64,000 nt of DNA, taken from Paraburkholderia sp. (lineage in GTDB: Bacteria > Pseudomonadota > Gammaproteobacteria > Burkholderiales > Burkholderiaceae). Below the pieces are notes generated by a model that did not search any database, had not been told where the DNA came from, and worked only from the letters and a program-made list of their open reading frames with translations. Shown piece by piece: positions 44,012-53,375 of the stretch (its first letter is position 1; each line of letters opens with the position of its first letter). A program made the translations under genes and the position numbers. The stretch lies in assembly GCF_028283785.1 (NCBI RefSeq), contig NZ_JAPWKB010000019.1:82001-146000 (forward strand), in the 5' to 3' direction.

Positions 44012-44692
44012 ATGCAACCTCACATCAATCTGCCTGGCCCGTACGAACCGCACGCCGGTCTGATGGCCGCATTCGCCGCGTGTCCGCTGATCGCGATCAT
44101 GCGCGGCATCACGCCCGACGATGCCGCCGCGCACGGTCAGGCGTTGTACGAAGCCGGTTTCCGGATCATCGAAGTGCCGCTGAATTCGCCGCGGCCGTTC
44201 GACAGCATCGCGGCGATCCGTCAGGTGTTGCCCGCCGACGCGATCGTCGGCGCGGGCACGGTGCTGCACGCGAGCTATGTCGACGATCTGAAAGCGGCGG
44301 GCGGCGAACTGGTCGTGATGCCGCATAGCGATCCGGACGTGGTGCGCGCCGCGAAAGCGCAAGGGCTCGCATGCGCGCCCGGCGTCGCCACGCCGACCGA
44401 AGCGTTTATCGCGCTGAAAAACGGTGCCGACGTGCTGAAGATGTTCCCGGCCGAGCAACTCGGTTGCATCGTCGTGAAAGCATGGCGCGCGGTGATCGCG
44501 AAAGAAGTGCCGCTGGTGCCGGTCGGCGGGATCACGCCGGACAACATGGGCCCGTTCCTGAGCGCGGGCGCGAACGGCTTCGGTCTCGGCTCGGCGCTGT
44601 ACAAGCCGGGCCAGACGCCGGCCGTGACCGCGTCGCACGCGAAGGCGTTCATCAACGGTTTGCGGATCGCGCGGGCAGGCGCGGCGAAATGA
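44012..44692 (+). CDS. dgoA: 2-dehydro-3-deoxy-6-phosphogalactonate aldolase
   Basis: A 226-residue class I aldolase (KDPG/KDPGal family) that cleaves the phosphorylated keto-deoxy sugar acid to pyruvate and glyceraldehyde-3-phosphate. Signature segments are CPLIAIMRGITPDDA, FRIIEVPLNSP (with the catalytic glutamate), IVGAGTVL and the Schiff-base lysine in FIALKNGADVLKMFPAEQLG. It is 111 bases downstream of dgoK and overlaps the following dehydrogenase by four bases (ATGA). Confidence 0.94.
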   Translation: MQPHINLPGPYEPHAGLMAAFAACPLIAIMRGITPDDAAAHGQALYEAGFRIIEVPLNSPRPFDSIAAIRQVLPADAIVGAGTVLHASYVDDLKAAGGELVVMPHSDPDVVRAAKAQGLACAPGVATPTEAFIALKNGADVLKMFPAEQLGCIVVKAWRAVIAKEVPLVPVGGITPDNMGPFLSAGANGFGLGSALYKPGQTPAVTASHAKAFINGLRIARAGAAK

Positions 44693-45483
44693 ACCGTCTC
44701 GCCGACAAGGTCGCGATGATCACCGGCGCCGGGCGCGGCATCGGCGCGGCGATCGCGCTCGCGTTCGCCCGCGAAGGCGCGGCCGTGGTGCTCGCGGAAC
44801 TCGATCTCGACATGGCGCAGCAAACCGCGAAGCAGATCGAAAACGCGTGCGCGGCGAACGGCGTCTCCGGCGCGCGGGTGCGGGCGGTCCAGACCGACGT
44901 GACGCTGTCGGCGTCGGTGCAGCACGCGGTCGGCGAAGCGGAGCATGCGTTCGGCAAGATCGACGTGCTGGTGAACAACGCGGGCATCAACGTGTTCTGC
45001 GATCCGCTGACGATGACCGACGACGACTGGCGCCGCTGCTTCGCGGTCGATCTCGACGGCGTGTGGAACGGTTGCCGCGCGGTGTTGCCGGGCATGGTCG
45101 AACGTCGCGCGGGCAGCATCGTCAACATCGCATCGACACACAGTTTCAAGATCATTCCAGGCTGCTTTCCGTATCCGGTCGCCAAGCACGGCGTGATCGG
45201 CCTGACGCGCGCGCTCGGCATCGAATACGCGCCGCGCAACGTGCGCGTGAACGCGATTGCGCCCGGCTATATCGAAACGCAACTGACGCTCGACTGGTGG
45301 AACGGCCAGGCCGATCCGGTCGCCGCGAAACAGGCGACGCTCGATCTGCAACCAATGGGCCGTATCGGCCAGCCGGAAGAAGTCGCGATGACGGCGGTGT
45401 TCCTCGCGTCGGACGAGGCGCCGTTTATCAACGCGAGTTGCATCACCGTCGATGGCGGTCGTTCGGCGCTGTATCACGACTGA
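44689..45483 (+). CDS. Short-chain dehydrogenase/reductase (sugar dehydrogenase-like)
   Basis: A 264-residue classical SDR. The Rossmann glycine motif is GAGRGIG in the MITGAGRGIGAAIAL segment near the N-terminus; NNAG follows, and the catalytic triad residues are Ser in IASTHS, Tyr and Lys in YPVAK. It is translationally coupled to dgoA and stands in an aldose catabolic operon, so I infer oxidation of a sugar or sugar acid, but the substrate cannot be read from the sequence. A second SDR lies further down in the same cluster. Confidence 0.85.
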   Translation: MNRLADKVAMITGAGRGIGAAIALAFAREGAAVVLAELDLDMAQQTAKQIENACAANGVSGARVRAVQTDVTLSASVQHAVGEAEHAFGKIDVLVNNAGINVFCDPLTMTDDDWRRCFAVDLDGVWNGCRAVLPGMVERRAGSIVNIASTHSFKIIPGCFPYPVAKHGVIGLTRALGIEYAPRNVRVNAIAPGYIETQLTLDWWNGQADPVAAKQATLDLQPMGRIGQPEEVAMTAVFLASDEAPFINASCITVDGGRSALYHD

Positions 45484-45633
45484 ACACACGTATCACCGAA
45501 TAACGAAGTAACGAAAGTAGCAGCGGAAAAGATAGTGCGGTTACCGGACGACGCGCTGGCCGCGTGCGTCACACCGGGATAAGAAGACGCGGCCGATACC
45601 TTCTCGTTATCTGATAGTCAGGAGACAAAGATT

Positions 45634-46632
45634 ATGAAACGCAGGATTTTCCTCACGCTGACGGCGGCAGCGGCTGCCGTGATGTTCAACGCACCGGTCG
45701 CGCAGGCGGCTGACCCGGTCAAGATCGGCTTTCTGGTGAAGCAGCCGGAAGAGCCGTGGTTCCAGGACGAGTGGAAGTTCGCCGAAATGGCCGCCAAGGC
45801 GAAGGGCTTCACGCTGGTGAAGATCGGCGCGCCTTCGGGCGAGAAGGTGATGAGCGCAATCGACAACCTGGCCGCCCAAAAGGCGCAAGGCTTCGTGATC
45901 TGCACGCCGGACGTGAAGCTCGGACCGGGCATCGTCGCGAAGGCGAAGGCTGACGGACTGAAGATGATGACGGTCGACGATCGTCTGGTCGACGGCGCGG
46001 GCAAGCCGATCGAAGCCGTGCCGCACATGGGCATCTCGGCTTACAACATCGGCAAGCAGGTCGGCGACGGCCTGGCGGCGGAAATCAAGAAGCGCGGCTG
46101 GAACATGGCGGACGTCGGTGCCATCGACGTCACGTACGAACAGCTGCCGACCGCGCATGACCGCACGTCGGGCGCGACCGACGCGCTGGTCGCCGCCGGT
46201 TTCCCGAAGGCGAACATCATCATGGCGCCGCAAGCGAAGACCGACACGGAAAACGCGTTCAACGCAGCCAACATCGCGCTGACGAAGAACCCGAAGTACA
46301 AGCACTGGGTCGCTTACGCGCTGAACGACGAAGGCGTGCTCGGCGCAGTGCGCGCAGCGGAAGGCCGCGGCTTCAAGGCGGACAACATGATCGGCATCGG
46401 CATTGGCGGTTCGGAATCGGCGATGAACGAATTCAAGAAGCCGAACCCGACCGGTTTCTACGGCACGGTGATCATCAGCCCGAAGCGCCACGGCGAAGAA
46501 ACCTCGGAACTGATGTACGACTGGATCACGGCCGGCAAGGAACCGCCGAAGCTGACGCTGACGACCGGCATGCTGGCGACGCGCGACAACGTCGGCGAAG
46601 TCCGCGAAAAGATGGGCCTCGCGTCGAAGTAA
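45634..46632 (+). CDS. araF: Sugar ABC transporter periplasmic binding protein (AraF-like)
   Basis: A 332-residue periplasmic binding protein. The signal peptide spans residues 1-25 (MKRRIFLTLTAAAAAVM, ending AQA). The mature protein resembles L-arabinose-binding protein AraF: IGFLVKQPEEPWFQDEW near residue 30, DDRLVDGAGKPIEAVPHMG, and a late GIGIGGSESAMNEF. By position and family it feeds the AraGH permease with L-arabinose or D-galactose. A long, spaced leader (45484-45633) may hold a promoter for the transporter genes. Confidence 0.9.
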   Translation: MKRRIFLTLTAAAAAVMFNAPVAQAADPVKIGFLVKQPEEPWFQDEWKFAEMAAKAKGFTLVKIGAPSGEKVMSAIDNLAAQKAQGFVICTPDVKLGPGIVAKAKADGLKMMTVDDRLVDGAGKPIEAVPHMGISAYNIGKQVGDGLAAEIKKRGWNMADVGAIDVTYEQLPTAHDRTSGATDALVAAGFPKANIIMAPQAKTDTENAFNAANIALTKNPKYKHWVAYALNDEGVLGAVRAAEGRGFKADNMIGIGIGGSESAMNEFKKPNPTGFYGTVIISPKRHGEETSELMYDWITAGKEPPKLTLTTGMLATRDNVGEVREKMGLASK

Positions 46633-46749
46633 GCGTGGCGTGACGTAGCTGCAACGCAAAAAAACAGAAGCAATCGACGAAGCAGTAGAGACAGACCGCG
46701 CCGCGCCCACGAGGCGCTGCGCGGTTCATTCGATGGAACAGGAGGCAAA

Positions 46750-48276
46750 GTGTCAGCGACGCTGCGTTTTGACAATATCGGCAAGGTGTTTCCAGGCGTG
46801 CGTGCGCTCGACGGCGTGTCATTCGACGTGAACGCCGGCCAGGTTCACGGCCTGATGGGCGAAAACGGCGCAGGGAAATCGACCCTGCTGAAGATTCTCG
46901 GCGGTGAATATCAGCCGGATTCCGGCCAGATCCTGATCGACGGCAACGAGGTGCGCTTCGGTAGCGCGGCCGCGTCGATCGCATCGGGCATCGCGGTGAT
47001 TCACCAGGAGCTGCAATACGTCCCCGACCTGACAGTCGCGGAAAACCTGCTGCTCGGCGCGTTGCCGAACGCGCTCGGCTGGGTGAAGAAGCGCGAGGCG
47101 AAGCGTTTCGTGCAGGAGCGTCTGCAGGCGATGGGCGTCGGGCTCGATCCGAACGCGAAGCTGCGCAAGCTGTCGATCGCGCAGCGTCAGATGGTCGAAA
47201 TCTGCAAGGCCTTGCTGCGCAACGCGCGCGTGATCGCGCTCGACGAACCGACCAGTTCGCTGTCGCATCGCGAGACCGAAGTGCTGTTCAAGCTGGTGCG
47301 CGATCTGCGCGCCGACAATCGCGCGCTGATCTATATCTCGCACCGGATGGACGAGATCTACGAACTCTGCGACGCGTGCACGATTTTCCGCGATGGCCGC
47401 AAGGTGGCGTCGCATCCGTCGCTGGCCGACGTGAAGCGCGACACCATCGTCTCGGAGATGGTCGGGCGCGAAATCGCGGACATCTATAACTACTCGCCGC
47501 GCGAACTCGGCGAAGTGCGCTTCGCGGCGGAAGCGATCGAAGGTCACGCGCTGAAAGAACCGGCGAGCTTCGAAGTGCGTCGCGGCGAGATCGTCGGCTT
47601 TTTCGGGCTGGTCGGCGCGGGCCGCAGCGAACTGATGCACCTCGTGTACGGCGCGGACAGCAAGAAGGCCGGCGAGCTGATGCTCGACGGCAAGCCGATC
47701 AAGGTGCGCAGCGCCGGCGAAGCGATCCGTCACGGCATCGTGCTGTGTCCGGAAGACCGCAAGGAAGAAGGCATCGTCGCGATGGCGACCGTGGCGGAAA
47801 ACATCAATATCAGTTGCCGGCGCCATTACCTTCGCGGCGGGATTTTCCTCGACCGCAAGAAGGAAGCGGAAACCGCCGACCGGTTTATCAAGCTGCTGAA
47901 GATCAAGACGCCGAGCCGCCGTCAGAAGATCCGTTTTCTGTCGGGCGGCAATCAGCAGAAAGCGATTCTGTCGCGCTGGCTGGCCGAGCCGGACCTGAAA
48001 GTCGTGATCCTCGACGAACCGACACGCGGCATCGACGTCGGCGCGAAGCACGAAATTTACAACGTGATTTATCAACTGGCCGAACGCGGCTGCGCCATCG
48101 TGATGATTTCGTCGGAATTGCCGGAAGTGCTCGGCGTGTCCGACCGGATCGTCGTGATGCGGCAAGGGCGCATTTCCGGACAACTGCCGCGCGCGCAGGC
48201 GAACGAGCAGTCCGTGCTGAGCCTGGCGTTGCCGCAAAGCTCGACCGAATTGCGGTCCGTGCCGGAAGCGGCATAA
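46750..48276 (+). CDS. araG: Sugar ABC transporter ATP-binding protein (AraG-like)
   Basis: A 508-residue protein with two fused ABC domains, as usual for CUT2-type sugar importers. The first has Walker A GENGAGKST and Walker B region VIALDEPTSSLSH; the second has a degenerate Walker A GLVGAGRSEL and the linker LSGGNQQKAILSRWL. A GTG start at 46750 follows AGGAGG. It lies between araF and araH in one operon. Confidence 0.95.
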   Translation: MSATLRFDNIGKVFPGVRALDGVSFDVNAGQVHGLMGENGAGKSTLLKILGGEYQPDSGQILIDGNEVRFGSAAASIASGIAVIHQELQYVPDLTVAENLLLGALPNALGWVKKREAKRFVQERLQAMGVGLDPNAKLRKLSIAQRQMVEICKALLRNARVIALDEPTSSLSHRETEVLFKLVRDLRADNRALIYISHRMDEIYELCDACTIFRDGRKVASHPSLADVKRDTIVSEMVGREIADIYNYSPRELGEVRFAAEAIEGHALKEPASFEVRRGEIVGFFGLVGAGRSELMHLVYGADSKKAGELMLDGKPIKVRSAGEAIRHGIVLCPEDRKEEGIVAMATVAENINISCRRHYLRGGIFLDRKKEAETADRFIKLLKIKTPSRRQKIRFLSGGNQQKAILSRWLAEPDLKVVILDEPTRGIDVGAKHEIYNVIYQLAERGCAIVMISSELPEVLGVSDRIVVMRQGRISGQLPRAQANEQSVLSLALPQSSTELRSVPEAA

Positions 48277-48338
48277 AGCAACGTAGACACCACACCGAAT
48301 TGACCGATCGACCCGTGACGAACGGGAGGAGCAATCAC

Positions 48339-49355
48339 ATGCAAGCCAGAGAAAACCTCGCGCAACAGGCCGCCAAGAGCGCCGCCGATGCGCTGATTCC
48401 GCAACCGAACGACAAGGCGAAATGGTGGCAGCAGATCACCGAATACAGCCTGATCGTGATTTTCGTCGTGATGTTCGTGACGATGTCGCTGACCGTCGAT
48501 CACTTCTTCTCGATCGAGAACATGCTCGGCCTCGCGCTGTCGATCTCGCAGATCGGCATGGTCGCGTGCACGATGATGTTCTGTCTCGCATCGCGCGACT
48601 TCGACCTGTCGGTCGGCTCGACGGTCGCGTTTGCGGGTGTGCTGTGCGCGATGGTGCTCAACGCGACCGGCAACACGTTTATCGCGATCGTCGCGGCGGT
48701 GGCGGCGGGCGGCGTGATCGGTTTCGTCAACGGCGCGGTGATCGCGTATCTGCGCATCAACGCGCTGATCACGACGCTGGCCACGATGGAAATCGTGCGC
48801 GGCCTCGGCTTTATCGTGTCGCACGGTCAGGCGGTCGGCGTGTCGTCGGATACGTTTATCGCGTTGGGCGGACTGTCGATGTTCGGCGTGTCGCTGCCGA
48901 TCTGGGTCACGCTGCTGTGCTTCATCGTGTTCGGCGTGATGCTGAACCAGACCGTCTACGGCCGTAACACGCTGGCGATCGGCGGCAATCCGGAAGCATC
49001 GCGACTGGCCGGTATCAATGTCGAACGCACGCGCGTCTACATTTTCCTGATCCAGGGCGCGGTGACGGCGCTGGCCGGCGTGATCCTCGCATCGCGTATT
49101 ACATCGGGTCAGCCGAACGCGGCGGAAGGCTTCGAGCTGAACGTGATTTCGGCGTGCGTGCTGGGCGGCGTGTCGCTGCTCGGCGGCCGCGCGACGATTT
49201 CCGGCGTCGTGATCGGCGTGCTGATCATGGGCACCGTCGAAAACGTGATGAACCTTCTGAACATCGACGCGTTCTATCAATACCTCGTGCGCGGCGCGAT
49301 CCTGCTGGCCGCCGTGCTGCTCGACCAGTTGAAGAACCGCGGCTCGCGCGATTGA
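48339..49355 (+). CDS. araH: Sugar ABC transporter permease (AraH-like)
   Basis: A 338-residue permease with about ten transmembrane helices. Recognisable CUT2 features are MFCLASRDFDLSVGSTVAFAG, RINALITTLATMEIVRG and GRNTLAIGGNPEASRLAGI. The ATG at 48339 has GGGAGGAG upstream. It completes the AraFGH importer; the N-terminal 30 residues are a soluble Ala/Gln-rich tail. Confidence 0.94.
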   Translation: MQARENLAQQAAKSAADALIPQPNDKAKWWQQITEYSLIVIFVVMFVTMSLTVDHFFSIENMLGLALSISQIGMVACTMMFCLASRDFDLSVGSTVAFAGVLCAMVLNATGNTFIAIVAAVAAGGVIGFVNGAVIAYLRINALITTLATMEIVRGLGFIVSHGQAVGVSSDTFIALGGLSMFGVSLPIWVTLLCFIVFGVMLNQTVYGRNTLAIGGNPEASRLAGINVERTRVYIFLIQGAVTALAGVILASRITSGQPNAAEGFELNVISACVLGGVSLLGGRATISGVVIGVLIMGTVENVMNLLNIDAFYQYLVRGAILLAAVLLDQLKNRGSRD

Positions 49356-49402
49356 GCGCACGCATCCGCATTCACGAAACCCGCAAACAAGGAACCGTAA
49401 CG

Positions 49403-50203
49403 ATGTCGTCACCCGCCAACGCGACCGCCCGTCAGGCCCACAGCCCTTACGCGCGCTATCCGAGCCTGGAAGACCGCACGGTGCTGATCACCGGCGGCGC
49501 GACCGGCATCGGCGCGTCGTTCGTCGAGCATTTCGCAGCGCAGGGTGCGCGCGTCGCGTTCTTCGATATCGACGCGAGCGCTGGTGAAGCGCTGGCCGGC
49601 CGGCTCGGCGATTCGCGTCATGCGCCGCTGTTTCTGTCGTGCGATCTGACCGATATCGACGCGCTGAGGCGAGCCATCGCCGACGTGCGTGCGGCGATCG
49701 GTCCGATCGGCGTGCTGATCAACAACGCCGCGAACGACCGCCGTCACACCATCGCCGACGTCACGCCGGAATCGTTCGACGCCGGTATCGCGGTCAACGT
49801 GCGGCATCAGTTTTTCGCCGCGCAAGCCGTGATCGACGACATGAAAGCGGCGGGCGGCGGTTCCATCGTCAATCTCGGCTCGATCAGCTGGATGTTGAAG
49901 AACGGCGGTTATCCGGTCTACGTGATGTCGAAATCGGCAGTGCAAGGTTTGACGCGCGGCCTCGCGCGCGATCTCGGGCCGTTCAATATCCGTGTCAATT
50001 CGCTGGTGCCGGGTTGGGTGCTGACGGACAAGCAGCGCAAGCTGTGGCTCGACGACGCGGGCCGCCGGGCAATCGCGGAAGGGCAGTGCATCGACGCGGA
50101 ACTCGCGCCGGAAGATATTGCGCGGATGGCGCTGTTCCTCGCCGCCGACGACAGCCGGATGTTGACCGCGCAAGACGTGATCGTGGACGGAGGCTGGGCA
50201 TGA
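49403..50203 (+). CDS. SDR family sugar 1-dehydrogenase (galactose/arabinose type)
   Basis: A 266-residue SDR. The cofactor motif GGATGIG is near residue 36, NNAANDRR near 114 is typical of aldose 1-dehydrogenases of this group, and the active-site Ser, Tyr and Lys are in NLGSISWM and YVMSK. The family includes NAD(P)-dependent D-galactose/L-arabinose 1-dehydrogenases that yield aldonolactones. It directly precedes and overlaps (ATGA) the lactonase gene, which would hydrolyse its product. I am fairly sure of the role, not of the sugar. Confidence 0.88.
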   Translation: MSSPANATARQAHSPYARYPSLEDRTVLITGGATGIGASFVEHFAAQGARVAFFDIDASAGEALAGRLGDSRHAPLFLSCDLTDIDALRRAIADVRAAIGPIGVLINNAANDRRHTIADVTPESFDAGIAVNVRHQFFAAQAVIDDMKAAGGGSIVNLGSISWMLKNGGYPVYVMSKSAVQGLTRGLARDLGPFNIRVNSLVPGWVLTDKQRKLWLDDAGRRAIAEGQCIDAELAPEDIARMALFLAADDSRMLTAQDVIVDGGWA

Positions 50204-51117
50204 GTTCGGGCGAACGCACACCGGCATCCCTGCAAGCCAGCTTGCTGATCGACGCGAAGAACACGCTCGGCGAAGGCGCGACGTGGTGCGCGCGCACCGG
50301 CCGGTTCTACTGGACCGATATCGAAGGGCGGCAGCTGTCGCGTTACGATCCGCGCGACGGCAGCGTCGTCGCGTGGGCGATGCCCGAGCGTCTCGCCACC
50401 TTCGCGTTGTGCGACGATCCGGGCGTGTTGCTGCTCGGACTCGCGTCGCGGTTGGCGTTTTTCGATCTTGCGACCGAAGCGCTCACGGCGATCGTCGATG
50501 TCGAGCCGGGGCTGAATACGCGCACCAACGACGGTCGCTGCGATCGTCAGGGACGCTTCGTGTTCGGCACGAAAGACGAGGCGTCGCCGGTGAGGAAAGT
50601 GGGCGGGTTTTATCGTCTGAATCACGATCTGACGCTCGAACGCTTGCCGTTGCCCGCGCCGTCGATTGCGAATTCGATTGCTTTCAGTCCCGACGGCGCG
50701 ACGATGTATTACTGCGATTCGCCCGATCTGGCGATCCGCGCATGCGACTATCGCGCTGACGGCAGCATCGCGAACGACCGCGAATTCGTCACGCTGACCG
50801 ACCCGAGCGGCGAACCCGACGGCTCGACCATCGACGCCGACGGCGGCCTGTGGAACGCGCAATGGGGCGGCGCGCGGGTGGTGCGGTACGGCGCCGACGG
50901 CGTCGAGACCGAACGCGTGAGCGTACCGACCGCGCAACCGAGTTGCGTCGCGATTGGCGGTCCGGACGGCGACACGCTGTACATTACGAGCGCGAGCGTC
51001 GGTCTCGACGCGGCAGCGCTCGCCGGCGATCCGCACGCGGGCGGCGTGTTCAGCGCGACGCCCGGCCGTCGCGGTCTGCCGGAACCGGTGTTTGCCGGTT
51101 CGCCGCGTGTCGACTGA
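50200..51117 (+). CDS. SMP-30/gluconolactonase-family sugar lactonase
   Basis: A 305-residue six-bladed beta-propeller lactonase. Typical sites are LGEGATWC with metal-binding Glu near residue 23, NTRTNDGRCDRQGRFVFGT with the conserved Asn/Asp, PNSIAFSPDG-like sequence (IANSIAFSPDGATMYYCDSP) and PDGSTIDADGGLWNAQW. It would open galactono- or arabinonolactone. Start is an ATG overlapping the dehydrogenase stop. Confidence 0.9.
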   Translation: MSSGERTPASLQASLLIDAKNTLGEGATWCARTGRFYWTDIEGRQLSRYDPRDGSVVAWAMPERLATFALCDDPGVLLLGLASRLAFFDLATEALTAIVDVEPGLNTRTNDGRCDRQGRFVFGTKDEASPVRKVGGFYRLNHDLTLERLPLPAPSIANSIAFSPDGATMYYCDSPDLAIRACDYRADGSIANDREFVTLTDPSGEPDGSTIDADGGLWNAQWGGARVVRYGADGVETERVSVPTAQPSCVAIGGPDGDTLYITSASVGLDAAALAGDPHAGGVFSATPGRRGLPEPVFAGSPRVD

Positions 51118-51332
51118 CCGATCGACGGGGTAATCCGGGCAGTCGCGGTTCAGTTGTGCCGTTTTCCATGTTTTGGGTTGTGTAGATGCAGTCGCGGTGA
51201 ACACCATAAGAAAGCATCCAGCAGCATGCAGTTCGGACCTGAAGAGGCGGCCGCGACGTGATGTCGGCAAGTCGCCCACCACCCCCTGTCAGCGATGACG
51301 GGAAAGTCCCACGCCTCTCGATGGAGCCTGAT

Positions 51333-52388
51333 ATGACTGTCGCGCATCTCGTTTCTCCTTCCACGCAGACGCGCCGCTCGCGGCTGGCTGCTGCGGCCAA
51401 TCCGGTGCTGGCCGGTCCGAGTACCTCCGCGGTTGCCGTCGGCGAGACGAGCGGCGGCGAAGTGGCCTGCGTCACGCTCGCGAACGCGCATTTGCGGCTC
51501 GACGTCGCGCCGTCGCTCGGCGGCGGGCTCACGCGCTTCGACTATCGCAACGACGGCGCGTTGACGCCGATCTTCCGCCGTTGCCGCCACGTCGCCGTCG
51601 ACACCGATCCCGAACAGCTCGCGTGTTATCCGTTGCTGCCGTATTCGAACCGGATCGGCGGCGGGCATTTCAGCGCGTCCGGACGGCGCGTCGAGGTGCC
51701 GCGCAATCGTGACGGCGAAACGCTGCCGATTCACGGCGACGGCTGGCTCGCGAACTGGGAAGTCGCCGACGTGGTCGAGCGTGAAAGCGTGCGGCTGACG
51801 CTCGATCGTCGCGACGGCAAGCCGTACGCGTATCGCGCGACGCAAACCTACGCGCTCGACGGCCCGACGCTCGTGATCACGCTCGACATCGAAAACACCG
51901 GACGCGACGCGTTGCCGTTCGGGCTTGGCATCCATCCGTATTTCGTGCGTGACGCGAGCACGGAACTGTCGGCGGCGGCGGGCGGCTTGTGGCTGTCGGG
52001 CGGCGACTGGCTGCCGACGCGTCACGTTCAGGCGCCGCCGGCGTGGCAATTCGGCGTCGCGTATCCGTTGCCGGATTCGATCGTCAATCACGCGTTCACC
52101 GAGTGGAGCGGCACCGCGAGCGTGGTGTGGCCGAAACGCCGGTTGTCGCTGACGGTGTCCGCCGATACCGATTACTACGTGCTGTACACGCCGCCCGGCG
52201 AAGACTTTTTCTGCTTCGAGCCGGTCGATCATCCGATCAATGCGGTGAATCTGCCTGGCGGCGGCGTCGCGCATGGCATGACGCTGCTCGGCCGCGGCGA
52301 GTGCCTGACGCGGTCGTTCCGTTTTACCGTCGAGCGCACGGGTTTGCGCGCGATGGCGGGCGCGAAGGCCGGGCGTCGTCAGCAATAA
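51333..52388 (+). CDS. Aldose 1-epimerase (mutarotase)
   Basis: A 351-residue galactose mutarotase-like protein. Conserved parts are LPYSNRIGGGHF with the substrate-binding Asn/Arg, IHGDGWLANWEV (His for catalysis), GLGIHPYFVRD and FFCFEPVDHPINA, whose Glu/Pro region binds sugar. The start ATG at 51333 is preceded by GGAG; longer in-frame starts at 51258 and 51321 exist. It supplies the correct anomer for the dehydrogenase in this cluster. Confidence 0.88.
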   Translation: MTVAHLVSPSTQTRRSRLAAAANPVLAGPSTSAVAVGETSGGEVACVTLANAHLRLDVAPSLGGGLTRFDYRNDGALTPIFRRCRHVAVDTDPEQLACYPLLPYSNRIGGGHFSASGRRVEVPRNRDGETLPIHGDGWLANWEVADVVERESVRLTLDRRDGKPYAYRATQTYALDGPTLVITLDIENTGRDALPFGLGIHPYFVRDASTELSAAAGGLWLSGGDWLPTRHVQAPPAWQFGVAYPLPDSIVNHAFTEWSGTASVVWPKRRLSLTVSADTDYYVLYTPPGEDFFCFEPVDHPINAVNLPGGGVAHGMTLLGRGECLTRSFRFTVERTGLRAMAGAKAGRRQQ

Positions 52389-52465
52389 CGCGCGGCGGCG
52401 GATGAGTATCGCGGGCGCGGACGGGTAAAATACGCGCCTTCTCTTTGGCTCGCGCGAGACTCACC

Positions 52466-53281
52466 ATGTCCAACTTTATCCAGACACTCAACGACGCGTG
52501 GCAGCGTACCCAATCGCTGCTGTGCGTCGGCCTCGACCCCGAGCCCAGCAAGTTCCCCGGCGCACTGGCCAACCGGCCCGACGCGATTTTCGAATTCTGC
52601 CGCACGATCGTCGATGCGACTGCGCCGTATGCGTCGTCGTTCAAGCCGCAAATCGCGTATTTCGCCGCGCATCGCGCGGAAGATCAGCTCGAACAGCTGA
52701 TCGCGCATATCCACGCCAATCATCCGGGCTTGCCGGTGTTGCTCGACGCGAAGCGCGGCGATATCGGCAGCACCGCCGAGCAATATGCGCGCGAAGCGTT
52801 CGAACGCTATAACGCCGATGCGGTGACGGTGAACCCGTACATGGGTTTCGACTCGATCGAGCCGTATCTGGCGCATGAAGGCAAGGGCGTGATCGTGCTG
52901 TGCCGGACCTCGAATCCGGGCGGCTCCGATCTGCAGTTTCTGGATGTGGGCGGGCGTCCGCTGTATCAGACGGTGGCGCAGCTCGCGGCGGAAAAGTGGA
53001 ATGCGAGCGGACAACTCTCGCTGGTGGTGGGCGCGACCTTCCCGAAGGAAATCGAAATCGTGCGCGGGATCGTCGGCGATATGCCCTTGCTGATTCCGGG
53101 CATCGGCGCGCAAGGCGGCGACGTGCAGGCAACCGTCCAGGCCGGCCGCACGGCAAACGGCACGGGCATGCTGATCAACTCGTCGCGCGCGATCATCTAT
53201 GCCGGCAAAGGCGACGATTTCGCGGACGCAGCGGCGAAAGCGGCGATGGAAACGCGTGACCGGATCAATGCGTACCGGTGA
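52466..53281 (+). CDS. pyrF: Orotidine 5'-phosphate decarboxylase (type 2)
   Basis: A 271-residue OMP decarboxylase, the last step of UMP synthesis. Catalytic motif DAKRGDIGST lies at residues 94-103 (Lys96 and Asp94/99). Other motifs are VGLDPEPSKFP at the N-terminus and PGIGAQGGD near residue 211. It is the longer type found in many betaproteobacteria. The start MSNFIQTLNDAW is chosen at 52466 over a GTG-like upstream frame. A 9-bp GTTGACCCG/CGGGTCAAC hairpin at 53298-53322 follows. Confidence 0.95.
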   Translation: MSNFIQTLNDAWQRTQSLLCVGLDPEPSKFPGALANRPDAIFEFCRTIVDATAPYASSFKPQIAYFAAHRAEDQLEQLIAHIHANHPGLPVLLDAKRGDIGSTAEQYAREAFERYNADAVTVNPYMGFDSIEPYLAHEGKGVIVLCRTSNPGGSDLQFLDVGGRPLYQTVAQLAAEKWNASGQLSLVVGATFPKEIEIVRGIVGDMPLLIPGIGAQGGDVQATVQAGRTANGTGMLINSSRAIIYAGKGDDFADAAAKAAMETRDRINAYR

Positions 53282-53297
53282 TGTTCCGCGTAGTCCC

Positions 53298-53322
53298 GTT
53301 GACCCGTGGACGCCGGGTCAAC
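53298..53322 (+). repeat. Inverted repeat downstream of pyrF
   Basis: GTTGACCCG at 53298-53306 and CGGGTCAAC at 53314-53322 form a nine-base-pair stem with a seven-base loop. No T-run follows, so it may be a weak or factor-dependent terminator. Confidence 0.6.
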
Positions 53323-53341
53323 AACATGTCAGGCGGTGAAT

Positions 53342-53369
53342 TTGCGATTTATATCCGTTTGGATATAAT
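53342..53369 (+). promoter_or_regulatory. Promoter and operator of the toxin-antitoxin operon
   Basis: TTGCGA at 53342 and TATAAT at 53364 (spacing 16) form a promoter. A perfect 7-4-7 palindrome TATATCC-gttt-GGATATA at 53350-53367 overlaps the -10 box, as expected for autorepression by the antitoxin. The -10 ends only six bases before the ATG at 53376, so the leader is very short. Confidence 0.7.
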
Positions 53370-53375
53370 TGAAGC

